A stretch of DNA of 57,117 nt, taken from an uncultured Planctomycetota bacterium. Lineage in GTDB: Bacteria > Planctomycetota > UBA11346. Location of the stretch: assembly GCA_903902515.1 (NCBI GenBank), contig CAIUVD010000253.1:1-57117 (forward strand). The letters are read 5' to 3'. Numbering within the stretch: position 1 is the first letter of the stretch; each line of letters starts with the position of its first letter. The position numbers were made by a program, and so were the translations under genes. The notes under the pieces are model-generated. The model ran no database searches and had not been told where the DNA came from. It saw nothing but the letters and a program-made list of their open reading frames with translations. Below, piece after piece: positions 37,201 through 46,737 of the stretch.

Positions 37201-37865
37201 ATGTATTTTTGGTCGCCGCTCGCCAAATATCCGTAGATAAGCTCCCTGATTTTCCATGGTTGCTCTCCTGTGCCGGTAACCGGAGAGGCCATCGCTCTAT
37301 CTGCAGCTTCCGTAACTTTATTTTTAGAAGCAACCATTGAAGATGCGCGATTTCTAAAATCAGACAATGATGATCCCCAGGTGGAGAGAAATGGCTTTTC
37401 GTCGGGGATGTTTTCAAACAAGGCTCCAGGATTAATCTCTGGATACTCTACGGTTTTCTCCGTTATCCTAAAGGGAATCGTTTGACCAGTGACCACCGTC
37501 CCGTTCGCCGAAATGACCTTTAATCGCCAAAACCACGTCCCTCTTTGGAGCCTTATGTCTGGAACATAAAATGCATGCCGCGTGACACTCGAGTTCAGAG
37601 TGATCTCGGTAAAGCTTGGATCCTGAGAAACCTCCACTTGGTACCGCGCGCCAAGTGTGCGTGGCCACAAAAAGGCCGGCGGATTACGTGCCGATTCGTC
37701 ATTTAATCCGGGAGACATTCCCGTGCGCCAAACGAGATGATAAACCGCGTCAGGACGTTCAACTGCTTCAGAAAGACCGCTCAAGATCGTTACCGACGCC
37801 AAAAAGACGAGGGATGCGACAAGTCGCCCACTCGCGATCGTAAGAAGAAAAATACGACTAAACAT
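34209..37865 (-). CDS. Secreted DUF4962/heparinase-type polysaccharide lyase with three IPT/TIG domains and CGAG C-terminal signal
   Basis: A 1218-residue extracellular protein. The signal peptide (about 1-35) precedes a fibronectin-like domain (about 40-150), an alpha/alpha toroid of the DUF4962 type (about 160-480; MADNHFWQTE, GGGWSQGLGYFGLEAIG) and a heparinase II/III-like beta-sandwich (YSHAHANQNCF). Three IPT/TIG Ig-like domains (about 930-1180) share a P..GP/S..GGT.VTI.G signature. The end is SGSCGAG, a hydrophobic stretch and RRRR. The ATG has AGGAG upstream. Such lyases cleave uronic-acid polysaccharides. The catalytic part is clearly AT-richer than the IPT part, which suggests the domains have different histories. 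Confidence 0.87.
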   Translation of the reverse strand: MFSRIFLLTIASGRLVASLVFLASVTILSGLSEAVERPDAVYHLVWRTGMSPGLNDESARNPPAFLWPRTLGARYQVEVSQDPSFTEITLNSSVTRHAFYVPDIRLQRGTWFWRLKVISANGTVVTGQTIPFRITEKTVEYPEINPGALFENIPDEKPFLSTWGSSLSDFRNRASSMVASKNKVTEAADRAMASPVTGTGEQPWKIRELIYGYLASGDQKYMDEAKRRMAEVEKNIGNGTGTNVIGGFVLGLTISVMAELYDASYNESSDEERARYENYMTNWIQGAYNAWPNNREAVMADNHFWQTELSCLMMVAMALKNKNPEYMKKCFEYSVGVYLARAPTSSGNGGGWSQGLGYFGLEAIGLVDIAVHLKSLGADLSGTPWFRNTAKYLLYNSYPSSLSNGFGDMHERIGSTGDKLADFVFYSNGDSYAGELVRKRGQWLSGMQQIALNINNEPLPAMLQESELPKAICAPEIGEVTMHTRALTSSSDLALFFRSSPFGAYSHAHANQNCFNLAYKNQRIFWSVGYYDNAAHSYWDYKSTRAHNGIVIDGESGQGFGSDSYGRIARFYTGRNLSYVKGDAKYSYRLGNAWLYNRYTEAEKLLYFGDKKLQKFDRHILNTHDGLIVIYDDLESEEERQSWTARFHTDKTKMWSRTGDNRYGYSVAAARGVVPYAAEIAFFGSSPIELSTTTGFLVRPTNFGNDPNPPLPMNISCTQNSGRSKRFLSIIQCKDTTAGILPIVRISDSEFRVGNTTIRAVMDVDAEAGISVVNNSIDGRFGSFGDSESQEDIITEEPQSTSPVVSRIVDMPIAVNRLTPNKIYDYVPVVPTAFNAEVQGQYVLNHLGSPQDVEPDIFNDLIGNVCGMKLYRAYQGDPANGGLPKIGSMWSQDVPVNPGWYKIFFLVAGDRQMLKSASLFIDAAPTISSLSPASGSASGGTTVTITGANLTGTTAVTFGGIAAANVTVVSATSLTCTAPAHAAGAVHVALTTTQGVFTKADGFAYVAEETPGPTVTQLSPDRGAAAGGTLVTVVGTGLAGASEVRFGGALATDVVVIDAATVQCRTPAGTAGIVPVTITTGSAQAAASYRYVGPPVLTTLHPASGPSTGGTMVTITGGQFVDVPSVTFGDLPATQVVLVDEQTCTCVTPTQAAGPVQVKIQTSFGAVMREQGFTFDAAREGKVVPDSASGSCGAGNGLASLLFGLVLPLLAWRRRRVL

Positions 37866-37919
37866 GATGAAGCTTCTCCTGGGTGAGCCCCGGTAAGCGG
37901 TGTAAGGTTGCCGATGGAT

Positions 37920-38159
37920 TCACGGATGATGAGTCATGGTTTCGCAATGACGGCGAGGATCGGCACGTCGGGAAGCCTCTGTCCCTGACGTGCCGAGACG
38001 GCAGCCAGCAAGGGCTTCGGCGTCATTTCCATTTGCGGTAAATGTGCCATAGCCGACGATCGAAACCGCTGTTGTTTGAGTCAGCAAGGTTCCATAAAAT
38101 TCACCGAGCGCAGCATTCGGCACAGACCACACATGGGCTGTCAGGCTTGCGATACGCAC
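37920..38159 (-). CDS. Possible small protein upstream of the lyase gene
   Basis: A 79-codon frame starting at a GTG with GGAGG seven bases upstream. The product begins RIASLTAHVWSVPNAALGEF and contains TTAVSIVGYGTFTANGND; the last 20 residues look unstructured and overlap a strong hairpin in the DNA. I recognise no family. The good ribosome site argues for a real gene; a degraded remnant is the alternative. It lies 54 bases upstream of the lyase gene on the same strand, so cotranscription is likely. Confidence 0.38.
   Translation of the reverse strand: MRIASLTAHVWSVPNAALGEFYGTLLTQTTAVSIVGYGTFTANGNDAEALAGCRLGTSGTEASRRADPRRHCETMTHHP
37961..37995. repeat. Strong inverted repeat near the end of the small ORF
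   Basis: Perfect 9-bp arms CGGCACGTC (37961-37969) and GACGTGCCG (37987-37995), extendable by one G-T and two G-C pairs. It lies between the small ORF start and the lyase gene; it could be a terminator/attenuator or a palindromic repeat. If it ends the upstream transcript, the small ORF's last codons would be doubtful. Confidence 0.45.
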
Positions 38160-38912
38160 GGGAATACCTCCAGAGAAAGTAACGTTCACTTCGCTTTGTT
38201 TACGCGAGACAGCAGGCCATTACGCTCGAAAATCGCCTGCTGGTGACCTGATCAGGCTATAGGAGGGGGCATTAATGATCTCATCGAAGTGTTGTGCAAT
38301 TTACCTGCATACCCCCCAAGCACCCTCGCTTTCAACGATGCCGAACGTGGGAACCTGGCGGTGCAGATAGCGCAGGCGGAACCTGACGATTGAGACGCCG
38401 CTCCTCATCCCCATGTCGCGCAGCAACCGTGCCGGACGTGATCCATGACGATCGGGCGAGGAACGCCTCGTTCATCTTGAGGCTTGAGCTATTTTGCACG
38501 ATCACTGGCCGAGATCGGGTGGCCAGATAGTCCTCTTGTGCCAAGTGCGGATCGGCGGCTCCAGAAGCAAACAAGAGGCTCTGTCCGGCCGATTCCACGG
38601 AACTCTACGCGGCGTGCTTGCGTCAGATACCGAGCGGTCCACCCCACGCTGACGCTCCAGGCTGCAGGGGTGGATGGGAGGCTCACTTCACGTCACGGCA
38701 TTCTGTTTTTCGCACGTCGCTGCAGAGATGCACCGCGACGGAGCCCAACCAGGCTGGCGAAGGGGATTAAGCAGGAGTGAACTCGCCAAGACATCGTCTC
38801 AGGGGCAAATGCCTTCATGGGGCTGGGCTCTCCGTGGACGTCATCGAGTGCCCCCACGGACCAAACAACAATGCCGTGTGCTCAGGTTCGGCATGTATTC
38901 ATAGGAGGAATC
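38160..38912. other. Intergenic region with no recognised gene
   Basis: About 750 bases between divergent transcription units. Several short frames cross it on both strands (for example 38484-38780 rightward and 38332-38598 leftward), but their Arg/Pro/Ser-rich products resemble nothing I know. It should contain promoters for the genes on both sides and may hold a decayed gene. Confidence 0.4.
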
Positions 38913-39596
38913 GTGTCGGTACGGATCTTGGTGATTCTTCTCATGATGACTCACCTCCTCGCGGTGGATGTCCAATTGATCGTCGGCGGGATGCCGTCGT
39001 CAGGATCAGCGACATATACCTGGAGTGTGCTGTCCTTTCCCGATGGGGGGACCCCACCAATCCTGGCAACGACGACCACAACGACGGGCACCAATCGAGC
39101 GACCTTCGATCCGTCGGCACTTCCCGGCACCTACTGGTTTCAAGCCTCCATTCAGGATCGTTTTCCCAATCCCGTCCTAGCGCGCACGGCGGTTCAGGTG
39201 TCCAGACCACAGCAAACATCCTTTCCTGGGGGCGGGTCTCAGGTGATGACCTACCAGCCTTCGGCAATCCCGGATCTGGATCCAGGCGCAACGACCACGG
39301 CACCAGGGATGCGAGTCGTCTACCGTATTAAGGAAGGGACGGCGGCGGTGCTCGTCGGTCAGCGTCTTCGGCCGGTGGGGAGCGGGGCCGTGGTCGTTGA
39401 GGCGGATGTGGAGGACCATAGCCCCGTGCGGTACCGCGCTCATCCCGCGCATAAAACCTTTATCTTTACTGCTCAAGCCAATGACCGCATTGGGGATCTA
39501 GATAGCGATAAAGGCACTGGTGGGTGTGGTAGTGGCATGGGCGTCATGCTCCTGTTCGCCCTCCTGAGTCTCGTCCGCGTAAGGAGATCTCTGTGA
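38913..39596 (+). CDS. Small secreted protein with CGSG C-terminal signal
   Basis: A 227-residue protein starting at GTG with a near-perfect TAGGAGGAATC in front, which settles the start against a longer frame. A signal peptide (MSVRILVILLMMTHLLA) leads into a beta-rich region with two Ig-like stretches (VLSFPDGGTPP, LPGTYWFQASIQD). The end is TGGCGSG, a hydrophobic stretch and RVRRSL, the same signal as on three giant proteins. No catalytic motif is seen. It overlaps the heparinase gene by GTGA, so the two are made together; a surface anchor, chaperone or binding partner for the lyase is a reasonable inference. Confidence 0.8.
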   Translation: MSVRILVILLMMTHLLAVDVQLIVGGMPSSGSATYTWSVLSFPDGGTPPILATTTTTTGTNRATFDPSALPGTYWFQASIQDRFPNPVLARTAVQVSRPQQTSFPGGGSQVMTYQPSAIPDLDPGATTTAPGMRVVYRIKEGTAAVLVGQRLRPVGSGAVVVEADVEDHSPVRYRAHPAHKTFIFTAQANDRIGDLDSDKGTGGCGSGMGVMLLFALLSLVRVRRSL

Positions 39597-42391
39597 ATGT
39601 CCGATATTGGGCGATCGCCCTGTGGTACGTGGTCATCCCAGGTTTTCTCTCGGCCGTTGAGGTTCCGGCGATCTCAAGCCTGCCTGGTCATCCACGCCTG
39701 CTCATGAGCACCGCCCAGCTGCAATCGATCAAGAATGGACCTTCGGATGAACTCCGGAACCAACTGAAGGCATACCTGTATGCCCTGGCGGATGCTGCGA
39801 CGGAGACCGATATCCAGACCTATTCGCAGATTACGTCACGATTTTCGGCGCAATTTCCTTCGCCATCAGAATCGGAACTGCGGGAGCAGGGGCTGCGGAC
39901 AGCACGGCGCGTTCAAGGTCTTCTCCTCACGTGGGCAATGGCGTCACGTATTGCCGAAGTGGTGGATAATGACCGGGTGAAAAGCGAGCGCTGGGCACGG
40001 CGTGCCATCCGTCAAATGGCGACGGTCTCATCTGCCAATTTTCAGTGGGATCCTGCTCGAGACGCCGTGCTCCCGGGAAGGGCAGATCCTTTGAATGGTC
40101 AATTTCTCAATGTCGCTGAAATGGCGTTGGGAGTCTCCATTGCCTATGACTGGTTATGGCATCGCGGTACCTGGTGGGTGATCAATGGCGTTGATCAGCG
40201 ACCGCTCGTCCGCCAAGCCTTGTATGACAAGGCACTTCGTTGGGGGGCCGATGCCTACGGCGATGCCCCATCCAGCTATACGACATTTTGGGTCAATGGT
40301 GCCTACAACTGGACTCAAGTTTGTAATGCTGGCCTTCTTGCGGCCGCCCTGGCCCTCGCTGGGGATTCCGTGGCGTCGGGCCCAAACCAGAGTGCCCTCA
40401 ATATGGAGATTCAACGGGTTATCGATGGCGCTTGCCGGTCCTTGGAGTCGTCCCAGTCCATGTACCAACCTGCCGGCGTCTACCCCGAGGGGCTAGGTTA
40501 TTGGGCCTATGGCACGGTCTACCAGGTGTTGGCCATCGGGATGCTCGAAAGCACTCTTGGATCCACCTCCACATTCGCCACCGAGCGTGTTCAACCCCTG
40601 TGGAATAGTCCTGGGTTCCAAAAGACGGCGGCCTATCGCATGGCGATGATTGGTCCCACGGGTAATCCATTTACCTACTCCGACACGGGATTTGTCCAAA
40701 GCGCCACGACCCGAACGGACGGGCCCAGTTTGCCCCTCATTTGGCTCGGCCTGCGTTTCAACGACCTGCATATTCAAAACTATCACCGGACATGCTTGGA
40801 TAATGATCTGCCAAAAACGGCCACATCGACCATCGATGATGGGACGTTCTTCGGATTCTATGCCTATCCCCTCCTGTACTTGTGGATGCCTCCGTCAGCG
40901 AACACCGATCCTCTGCGTGACCTTACCTTCAAGGATGATTATTTCCCAGGAAGGCCCCTTGGGAATCGTGGCACCAATGCCGTGGAATTGGCGATTTTCC
41001 GAAACCAGCCCACGCAAACGGATGATTGGTGGGTTGCCATGAAGGGCGGTGCGAGTGGTAATAATCACAGTCACCATGATCTCGGGTCATTCAGCATGGA
41101 TTTCCAGGGCGTGCGATGGGCAGAGGATTTGGGCGCCGATGATTACGGACTCCCCGGCTACGGCGATGACCACCATGGAGGGTCACGATGGGAGTACCTG
41201 TTATGCGGAACGCAGGGACATAACACCCTGTCCCCGGGTGGCATGCAGCAGCACCTGGTGGCGTTGGCCCCCATCACCCTGTTCAGTTCCACCGCGACCA
41301 GCGCCAAGGCGGTGGTAGACTTGACGGCGTTGTACCCGGGAATGGGACACCGGATCATGCGCGGGGTGGAAATGGTGGATGCACGACAGCAAGTGCTCCT
41401 CCAGGACGATGTCCAGGCCCTGCCGGCCGGGGTTCCGTTGCTGTGGCGCATGATGACCAAAGCTTCGATTGTCGTTGAGTCCGGGAATCCGAGGAACCTC
41501 ATTTTGACGCGCTCATTAGAGGGCGTTCCTCGCACTTTGCGTTTGGAGGTGCTGCACCCTGGGAATGCGGAGGTCTCGATCCAGGCCGTCGATAGCCTGC
41601 AAAATGGTTCGGTGGCATTTCCTGGGTACTCACGCATTACGGTGCGGGTGCCTCCCAGCTCTGCGCCGGTCGACCGTCAAATCCTGGTGCGTTTCCGGGC
41701 GTCTGATCGTTCGGCATTCAACGTGGGGTCGGCGCCTCGAAACCCGGTGTGGAATTGGACGGCGGAATCAGCATCCCCGTTGATGCCGCCCACGCTCACG
41801 ATTCCGACCAGCGTGGCGGTTTCCCCCGGGTCTTCCTGGAGCTTCGTACTGACGGGCACGGCAAAGCCGTGGACAACGCTCCGCGTTACGAATCGACCGT
41901 CCTGGCTCGTCCTTGATGAGGTGGCAGGCCGGCTTTACGGGGAGGTGCCAACGGATTTTGCAGCCAAGGTAACCATGAACGTCCAGGCCACGAACAGCGC
42001 CGGCAGTTGTTCTGCCAGTCTCACCATGGCTCCCGCGGCTCGGGTTCTTGCCGTACTGATTTCCGACACGCTGACATTCACACGTGGTTCGGCTATCACA
42101 TCATTTTCAGGATCATCAACGGTGAGCTTGGTCCAGGCATCAAGTCTCCAATCTTCCTGGTATGAACGTCCCTTCTCGATTCGTGCATGGGGACTTCCGC
42201 CAGGGGTGACAATGAAGCCGTGGCTGGCCGTTGGTGGCACCCCGACGCAAGCGGGTCGTTATGATGTTCAGATTGAGGCGCAGCACGTCTTCGGCGTCGT
42301 TCGTGGCACCGTGACGATGATCGTCCAGGACACGGCCCGCGCTGATCAGCCCACTCTCTCGGCCACGCCGTCCTCTTTGGACTTGCCGTAA
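39593..42391 (+). CDS. Secreted heparinase II/III-family polysaccharide lyase
   Basis: A 932-residue extracellular enzyme. The signal peptide (about 1-21) precedes an alpha/alpha toroid (about 25-430; HPRLLMS, NWTQVCNAGLLAAALALAGD, YPEGLGYWAYG) and a heparinase II/III beta-sandwich (about 460-720) with NNHSHHDLGSFSMDF near residue 490. Ig-like (He_PIG) stretches make up the C-terminal 200 residues. It lacks the CGSG signal. AAGGAGATCTCT precedes the GTG start, which lies within the stop of the small CGSG gene. Known relatives eliminate uronic acid from heparin, heparan or alginate-like polymers; the substrate here is unknown. Confidence 0.86.
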   Translation: MNVRYWAIALWYVVIPGFLSAVEVPAISSLPGHPRLLMSTAQLQSIKNGPSDELRNQLKAYLYALADAATETDIQTYSQITSRFSAQFPSPSESELREQGLRTARRVQGLLLTWAMASRIAEVVDNDRVKSERWARRAIRQMATVSSANFQWDPARDAVLPGRADPLNGQFLNVAEMALGVSIAYDWLWHRGTWWVINGVDQRPLVRQALYDKALRWGADAYGDAPSSYTTFWVNGAYNWTQVCNAGLLAAALALAGDSVASGPNQSALNMEIQRVIDGACRSLESSQSMYQPAGVYPEGLGYWAYGTVYQVLAIGMLESTLGSTSTFATERVQPLWNSPGFQKTAAYRMAMIGPTGNPFTYSDTGFVQSATTRTDGPSLPLIWLGLRFNDLHIQNYHRTCLDNDLPKTATSTIDDGTFFGFYAYPLLYLWMPPSANTDPLRDLTFKDDYFPGRPLGNRGTNAVELAIFRNQPTQTDDWWVAMKGGASGNNHSHHDLGSFSMDFQGVRWAEDLGADDYGLPGYGDDHHGGSRWEYLLCGTQGHNTLSPGGMQQHLVALAPITLFSSTATSAKAVVDLTALYPGMGHRIMRGVEMVDARQQVLLQDDVQALPAGVPLLWRMMTKASIVVESGNPRNLILTRSLEGVPRTLRLEVLHPGNAEVSIQAVDSLQNGSVAFPGYSRITVRVPPSSAPVDRQILVRFRASDRSAFNVGSAPRNPVWNWTAESASPLMPPTLTIPTSVAVSPGSSWSFVLTGTAKPWTTLRVTNRPSWLVLDEVAGRLYGEVPTDFAAKVTMNVQATNSAGSCSASLTMAPAARVLAVLISDTLTFTRGSAITSFSGSSTVSLVQASSLQSSWYERPFSIRAWGLPPGVTMKPWLAVGGTPTQAGRYDVQIEAQHVFGVVRGTVTMIVQDTARADQPTLSATPSSLDLP

Positions 42392-42549
42392 CTATGGGAG
42401 TGCTCGCCATGCAAGGGCCAGACCCCTACGGTTCGGTTCGGGATCGATGGGAAACAGTTGAGGTCTGAAGGGCCACTCTCACCAGGTGATGATGAACCGT
42501 TTGACCTGCGCCCCGTCGAAGGGGCCCGGGGCGACGAAGGGATTCTCGC

Positions 42550-43895
42550 TTAGAGGAGATTGGCGGCCTTGATCTCCAGGTAGCGGGAGATGAGCGCCGG
42601 GGTTAGGTCCGCCGGGACGATGTCGAGGACCAGGCAGCCCTTGGCCCGGAGGCGTTCAATCAGGGCCGCCCGGGCATTCAGGACCGAGGCGGCGGCCCCG
42701 GCCAGCCAAAAAGCGTCCTGATCCGGCGTCAGGGCAACGCTCGCCGGGGGTACGGCGGCGTGGAGGTCATCGTCGCGGATCAGCACGATCAGGGGCAGGT
42801 GGCGACCCGCCAGGGAGGCGGCGTGGCGTTCGAGGAGTTCGGCGGAGACGTCATCCAAGACCTGGGTCAGGATCACCACCAAGGAGCGTTTGCGCTCGGT
42901 CCGGGCGAGGGTCGCCAGGGCCTCGTCGTGGCGACTGAGGACCGGCTCCGCCTCTAAATCGTGAAGGGCATGGACCAACTGGTGGAAGCGGCGGGGGCCG
43001 CCGCCCGTGGGCATGCGGCGGCGGATACCATCGGCGTAGGCAATCAGGCCGACCCGGTCGCGCTGGGCCAGGGCGACATAACCTAGGAGCAGGGCTGCGT
43101 CGATGGCGTGGTCCAGGAGGGCCCGGGTACCGCCCGCAGACCCGACGACCCGGGCCGCCATCAAGCGCCCGGCATCGACCAACAGGGTCAGGGCCTGACA
43201 CTGGCTGGTCTGGTAGTCCCGGACCGTCAGCCGGTCTCGACGGGCGGTGGCCTTCCAGTCGATGCGGTTCAGGGGGTCGTCGCTGTGGTGGTCCCGCAGG
43301 CGCTCGAACTCCGTGTCGCCGCCGGTCCGTCGGGCCCGGCGGACCCCGATCAGGTCGAGGCGATCAGCCCGGGCCAGGAGGGCATAATCGTTGATCTGGC
43401 GTAGGTCAGGATGTACGGCCACCGTCAGGTCCGGGCCGGTGCGACGGGTCAAACGCCACAGGCCCAGGCGGCTTGCCAGGCCGAGATGCAACCCGTGGAG
43501 GACGACCGTGCCCCGCCGGGTGCCCGTGACGCGGAAGGTCAGTTCGGCCCGCCGTCGACCGGGGATGCGGACGTCCTGGGAGGCTGGGTCGGCTACCAGG
43601 GCCCGGGGCAGATCCGGCACCACCGTCAGGGCCACCGCCAGACGCCCGGGGGCCTCGATCACCGCCCGCAGGGTCTCGGGGCGATCCCGGGACCAAATGC
43701 GCGGGGCTTCGATCTGGACCCGCAGGCGGCGGAGGGCCGGCCATGACAGCAGCAGGTCGAGAACCGCCGCCCCGGCCACCAGCAAGTCGAGGCCGATGAC
43801 CGCCGGCCACAGGCCGGGATCGACGACGGCGGCGATGGCCGCCACCGCACACAGGCCGCTGGCCGCCAGCAGGGCACGGGTCGCGGACAGGCCCA

Positions 43896-43896
<1 letters not shown>
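42550..43896 (-). CDS. DUF58 family protein (MoxR-associated)
   Basis: A 448-residue protein. Two N-terminal membrane helices (about 8-52) precede an Ig-like region and the DUF58 core with LRDHHSDDPLNRIDWKATARRDRLTVRDYQ as parts of its hallmark, then a vWA-like fold (LLVDAGR near 240). DUF58 proteins are partners of MoxR ATPases and probably act at the inner membrane in assembling or activating other proteins. The start codon overlaps the MoxR stop. It is last of six overlapping genes. Confidence 0.88.
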
Positions 43897-44899
<1,003 letters not shown>

Positions 44900-44903
<4 letters not shown>

Positions 44904-46033
44904 GGTCGGGGTCCCTGGTCGGGTGGCGGGGTGCCCCGCCAGCGGGTGAGTTCGGTATGGACGGCACGCCGGGCGTCCTCCCGGCGGAGGTGCCGGGCGA
45001 GGGCCTGGACGTGGACGAGGAAGCGTTGGCGGTCCTCGGTGAGCGGGGCCTCGCGGCGGCCCAACCAGCGGTTGCGCCAGACGAGGAAGACCACCAGCAC
45101 CGCCAACAGATGCCAGGCGACGTAACTGATGGGCGGAGTGGCGAACAGCAGGTGCAGCATGTCGAGGTCTTGCTCATCCCCCCGGCGCACCGCCAAGCGA
45201 CCCACCAGGGCCGTCTCCTCCGGTCCTGAGGACTCCTGGCGGTAGCGGGCCAGATCCGCCACCAGGGCCGCGAGGAAGGCCCGGGCGGCGGGATCCGGAA
45301 GGGCTCCGTCAAGAAGGCCGGTGGCGGTGGTGACGACGACCAACCGACCCTTGCCAAGGTCCCCCGCCAGGACCACCGGCCGGGCACCGCCGGGGACGGA
45401 CACGCGCACCACCGGTGCCAGGTTCGGGGCCTCAAGAATCTGGGACACGACGAGGTGGCGGGGCGTGGTCGTAAGGCCCCAGCCGGTCAACGGGCGGGTC
45501 AGGGGCTGTGCTGAATCCGGGCGCAGCCGGAATCCGAGACGGCCGTAATCCAGGATCTTGCCAGCAATCCGGAACGGCTCCCGCCGGTCCTCGGCCATCG
45601 CCCGCTCATCGAAACGCTCGGCCAGGGCTAACAGGGGCAGGTCCTGGGGCGACCCCAGGCGTTCGGCTTCCTGCCGGGCCTGGTCGGCCCAAGTCCGACA
45701 GAGGGGCCCGCCCAGGGCCCCGTCCCGCAGGATCAGCACCACCTGACGACCAGACTCCTCCTCCAGCCAGTCGAGGAGCCAGGCCTGGGCCTCGGGGCTG
45801 GGGGGCTCGTCGGTGGTCGCGACATGGACCAGGCAACCGAGGTTCTCCTCCTGCAGACGGTCCGACAGCATGCCGCTGCGCCGCACGGCCTGACCATCCC
45901 CCAAGGCCTGACGCAGGACCATCACGCCATTGACGCTCGCCCGACCGGCGTCGCTGACCCCATAAGTGGTGTCGAGGTCGGCCCCGCAGCCCGCGAGGAC
46001 CACCAGGGGCAGGATGAGCAGGAGGCACCTCAT
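44900..46033 (-). CDS. DUF4350-type lipoprotein
   Basis: A 377-residue protein with a lipoprotein signal (MRCLLLILPLVVLAGC, lipobox Cys16). The body resembles DUF4350 (GVSDAGRASVNGVMVLRQAL near the N-terminus, then a gatase-like stretch VVLAGDLGKGRLVVVTTATG). A C-terminal membrane segment (about 310-330, HLLAVLVVFLVWRNRW) is followed by a charged cytosolic tail. DUF4350 genes occur in MoxR-DUF58-DUF4129 clusters. The role is unknown. It overlaps both neighbours by ATGA. Confidence 0.78.
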
Positions 46034-46737
46034 CGCCGCCGATCCTCGCCCGCAAGGAGGACCCCGATCTCTGCCAGCCCGGCCCGAATCTCCTCGGCCT
46101 CGGCCCGCGTTGCCGGCTGGTGGCCGAAGTAGGCCCGTTCGAAAATGCCCACCGTGCGTTCGAGGTGGTCCGCCAGGCCCACCGGACGGCCCTCGGCGGC
46201 GGCGGCCCGCGCCTGGCGCAGACAGCCACGGTCCGTCGCTCCGGGGCCCAGGTGGATGACCCCCGCCTGGTCGAGACGCAACAGTTGCAGGACGTAGGTC
46301 CAGATCACCGCCCGAGTCCAATCCCCGGCCGCAAAGGCGGCTTCCGCCTCGTGGGCCGGATCGGAACTTTCATCGACCTGGAAGGGCAGGGTCGAGAGAT
46401 CGATGGGCCGGGGTGCCGGGCGACCCTTCGTCTCGACCTCCGATCCCCCGGCCCGGGGCCGGAGTTGACGCAGGAGGTCCACCACCAGCAGGGCCACGGC
46501 CGTCACCACCAGGACGAGAACAACCCAGCCGAAGAGGCTCATGCCCAGGCCACCGGTTTCTCGGGAGGACTGCTCAGGGGTGGGTGGTTGGGGGATTTCG
46601 ATCCGCCGCCAATCGTCCTTCGCGGCATCATACCACGGCGCCTCCAGGCCCCGCAGGTGTTCACGGATGGGGTCGGGGGATTCCGCCGCTCCGGCGGCCA
46701 AGCCCAGGACCACGGCCAGCAGCAAAGCCCGGATCAC
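46030..46737 (-). CDS. DUF4129-type membrane protein
   Basis: A 235-residue protein starting at GTG inside the stop of the upstream gene. The first hydrophobic stretch looks like a signal peptide (IRALLLAVVLGLAAGAAES), then comes a second membrane helix (about 75-95, SLFGWVVLVLVVTAVALLVVD) and a cytosolic domain with the DUF4129 features AAFAAGDWTRAVIWTYVLQL, LRQA and FERAYFGH. DUF4129 proteins usually accompany MoxR/DUF58; some are tied to transglutaminase-like proteins, but none is present here. Confidence 0.8.
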   Translation of the reverse strand: MIRALLLAVVLGLAAGAAESPDPIREHLRGLEAPWYDAAKDDWRRIEIPQPPTPEQSSRETGGLGMSLFGWVVLVLVVTAVALLVVDLLRQLRPRAGGSEVETKGRPAPRPIDLSTLPFQVDESSDPAHEAEAAFAAGDWTRAVIWTYVLQLLRLDQAGVIHLGPGATDRGCLRQARAAAAEGRPVGLADHLERTVGIFERAYFGHQPATRAEAEEIRAGLAEIGVLLAGEDRRR

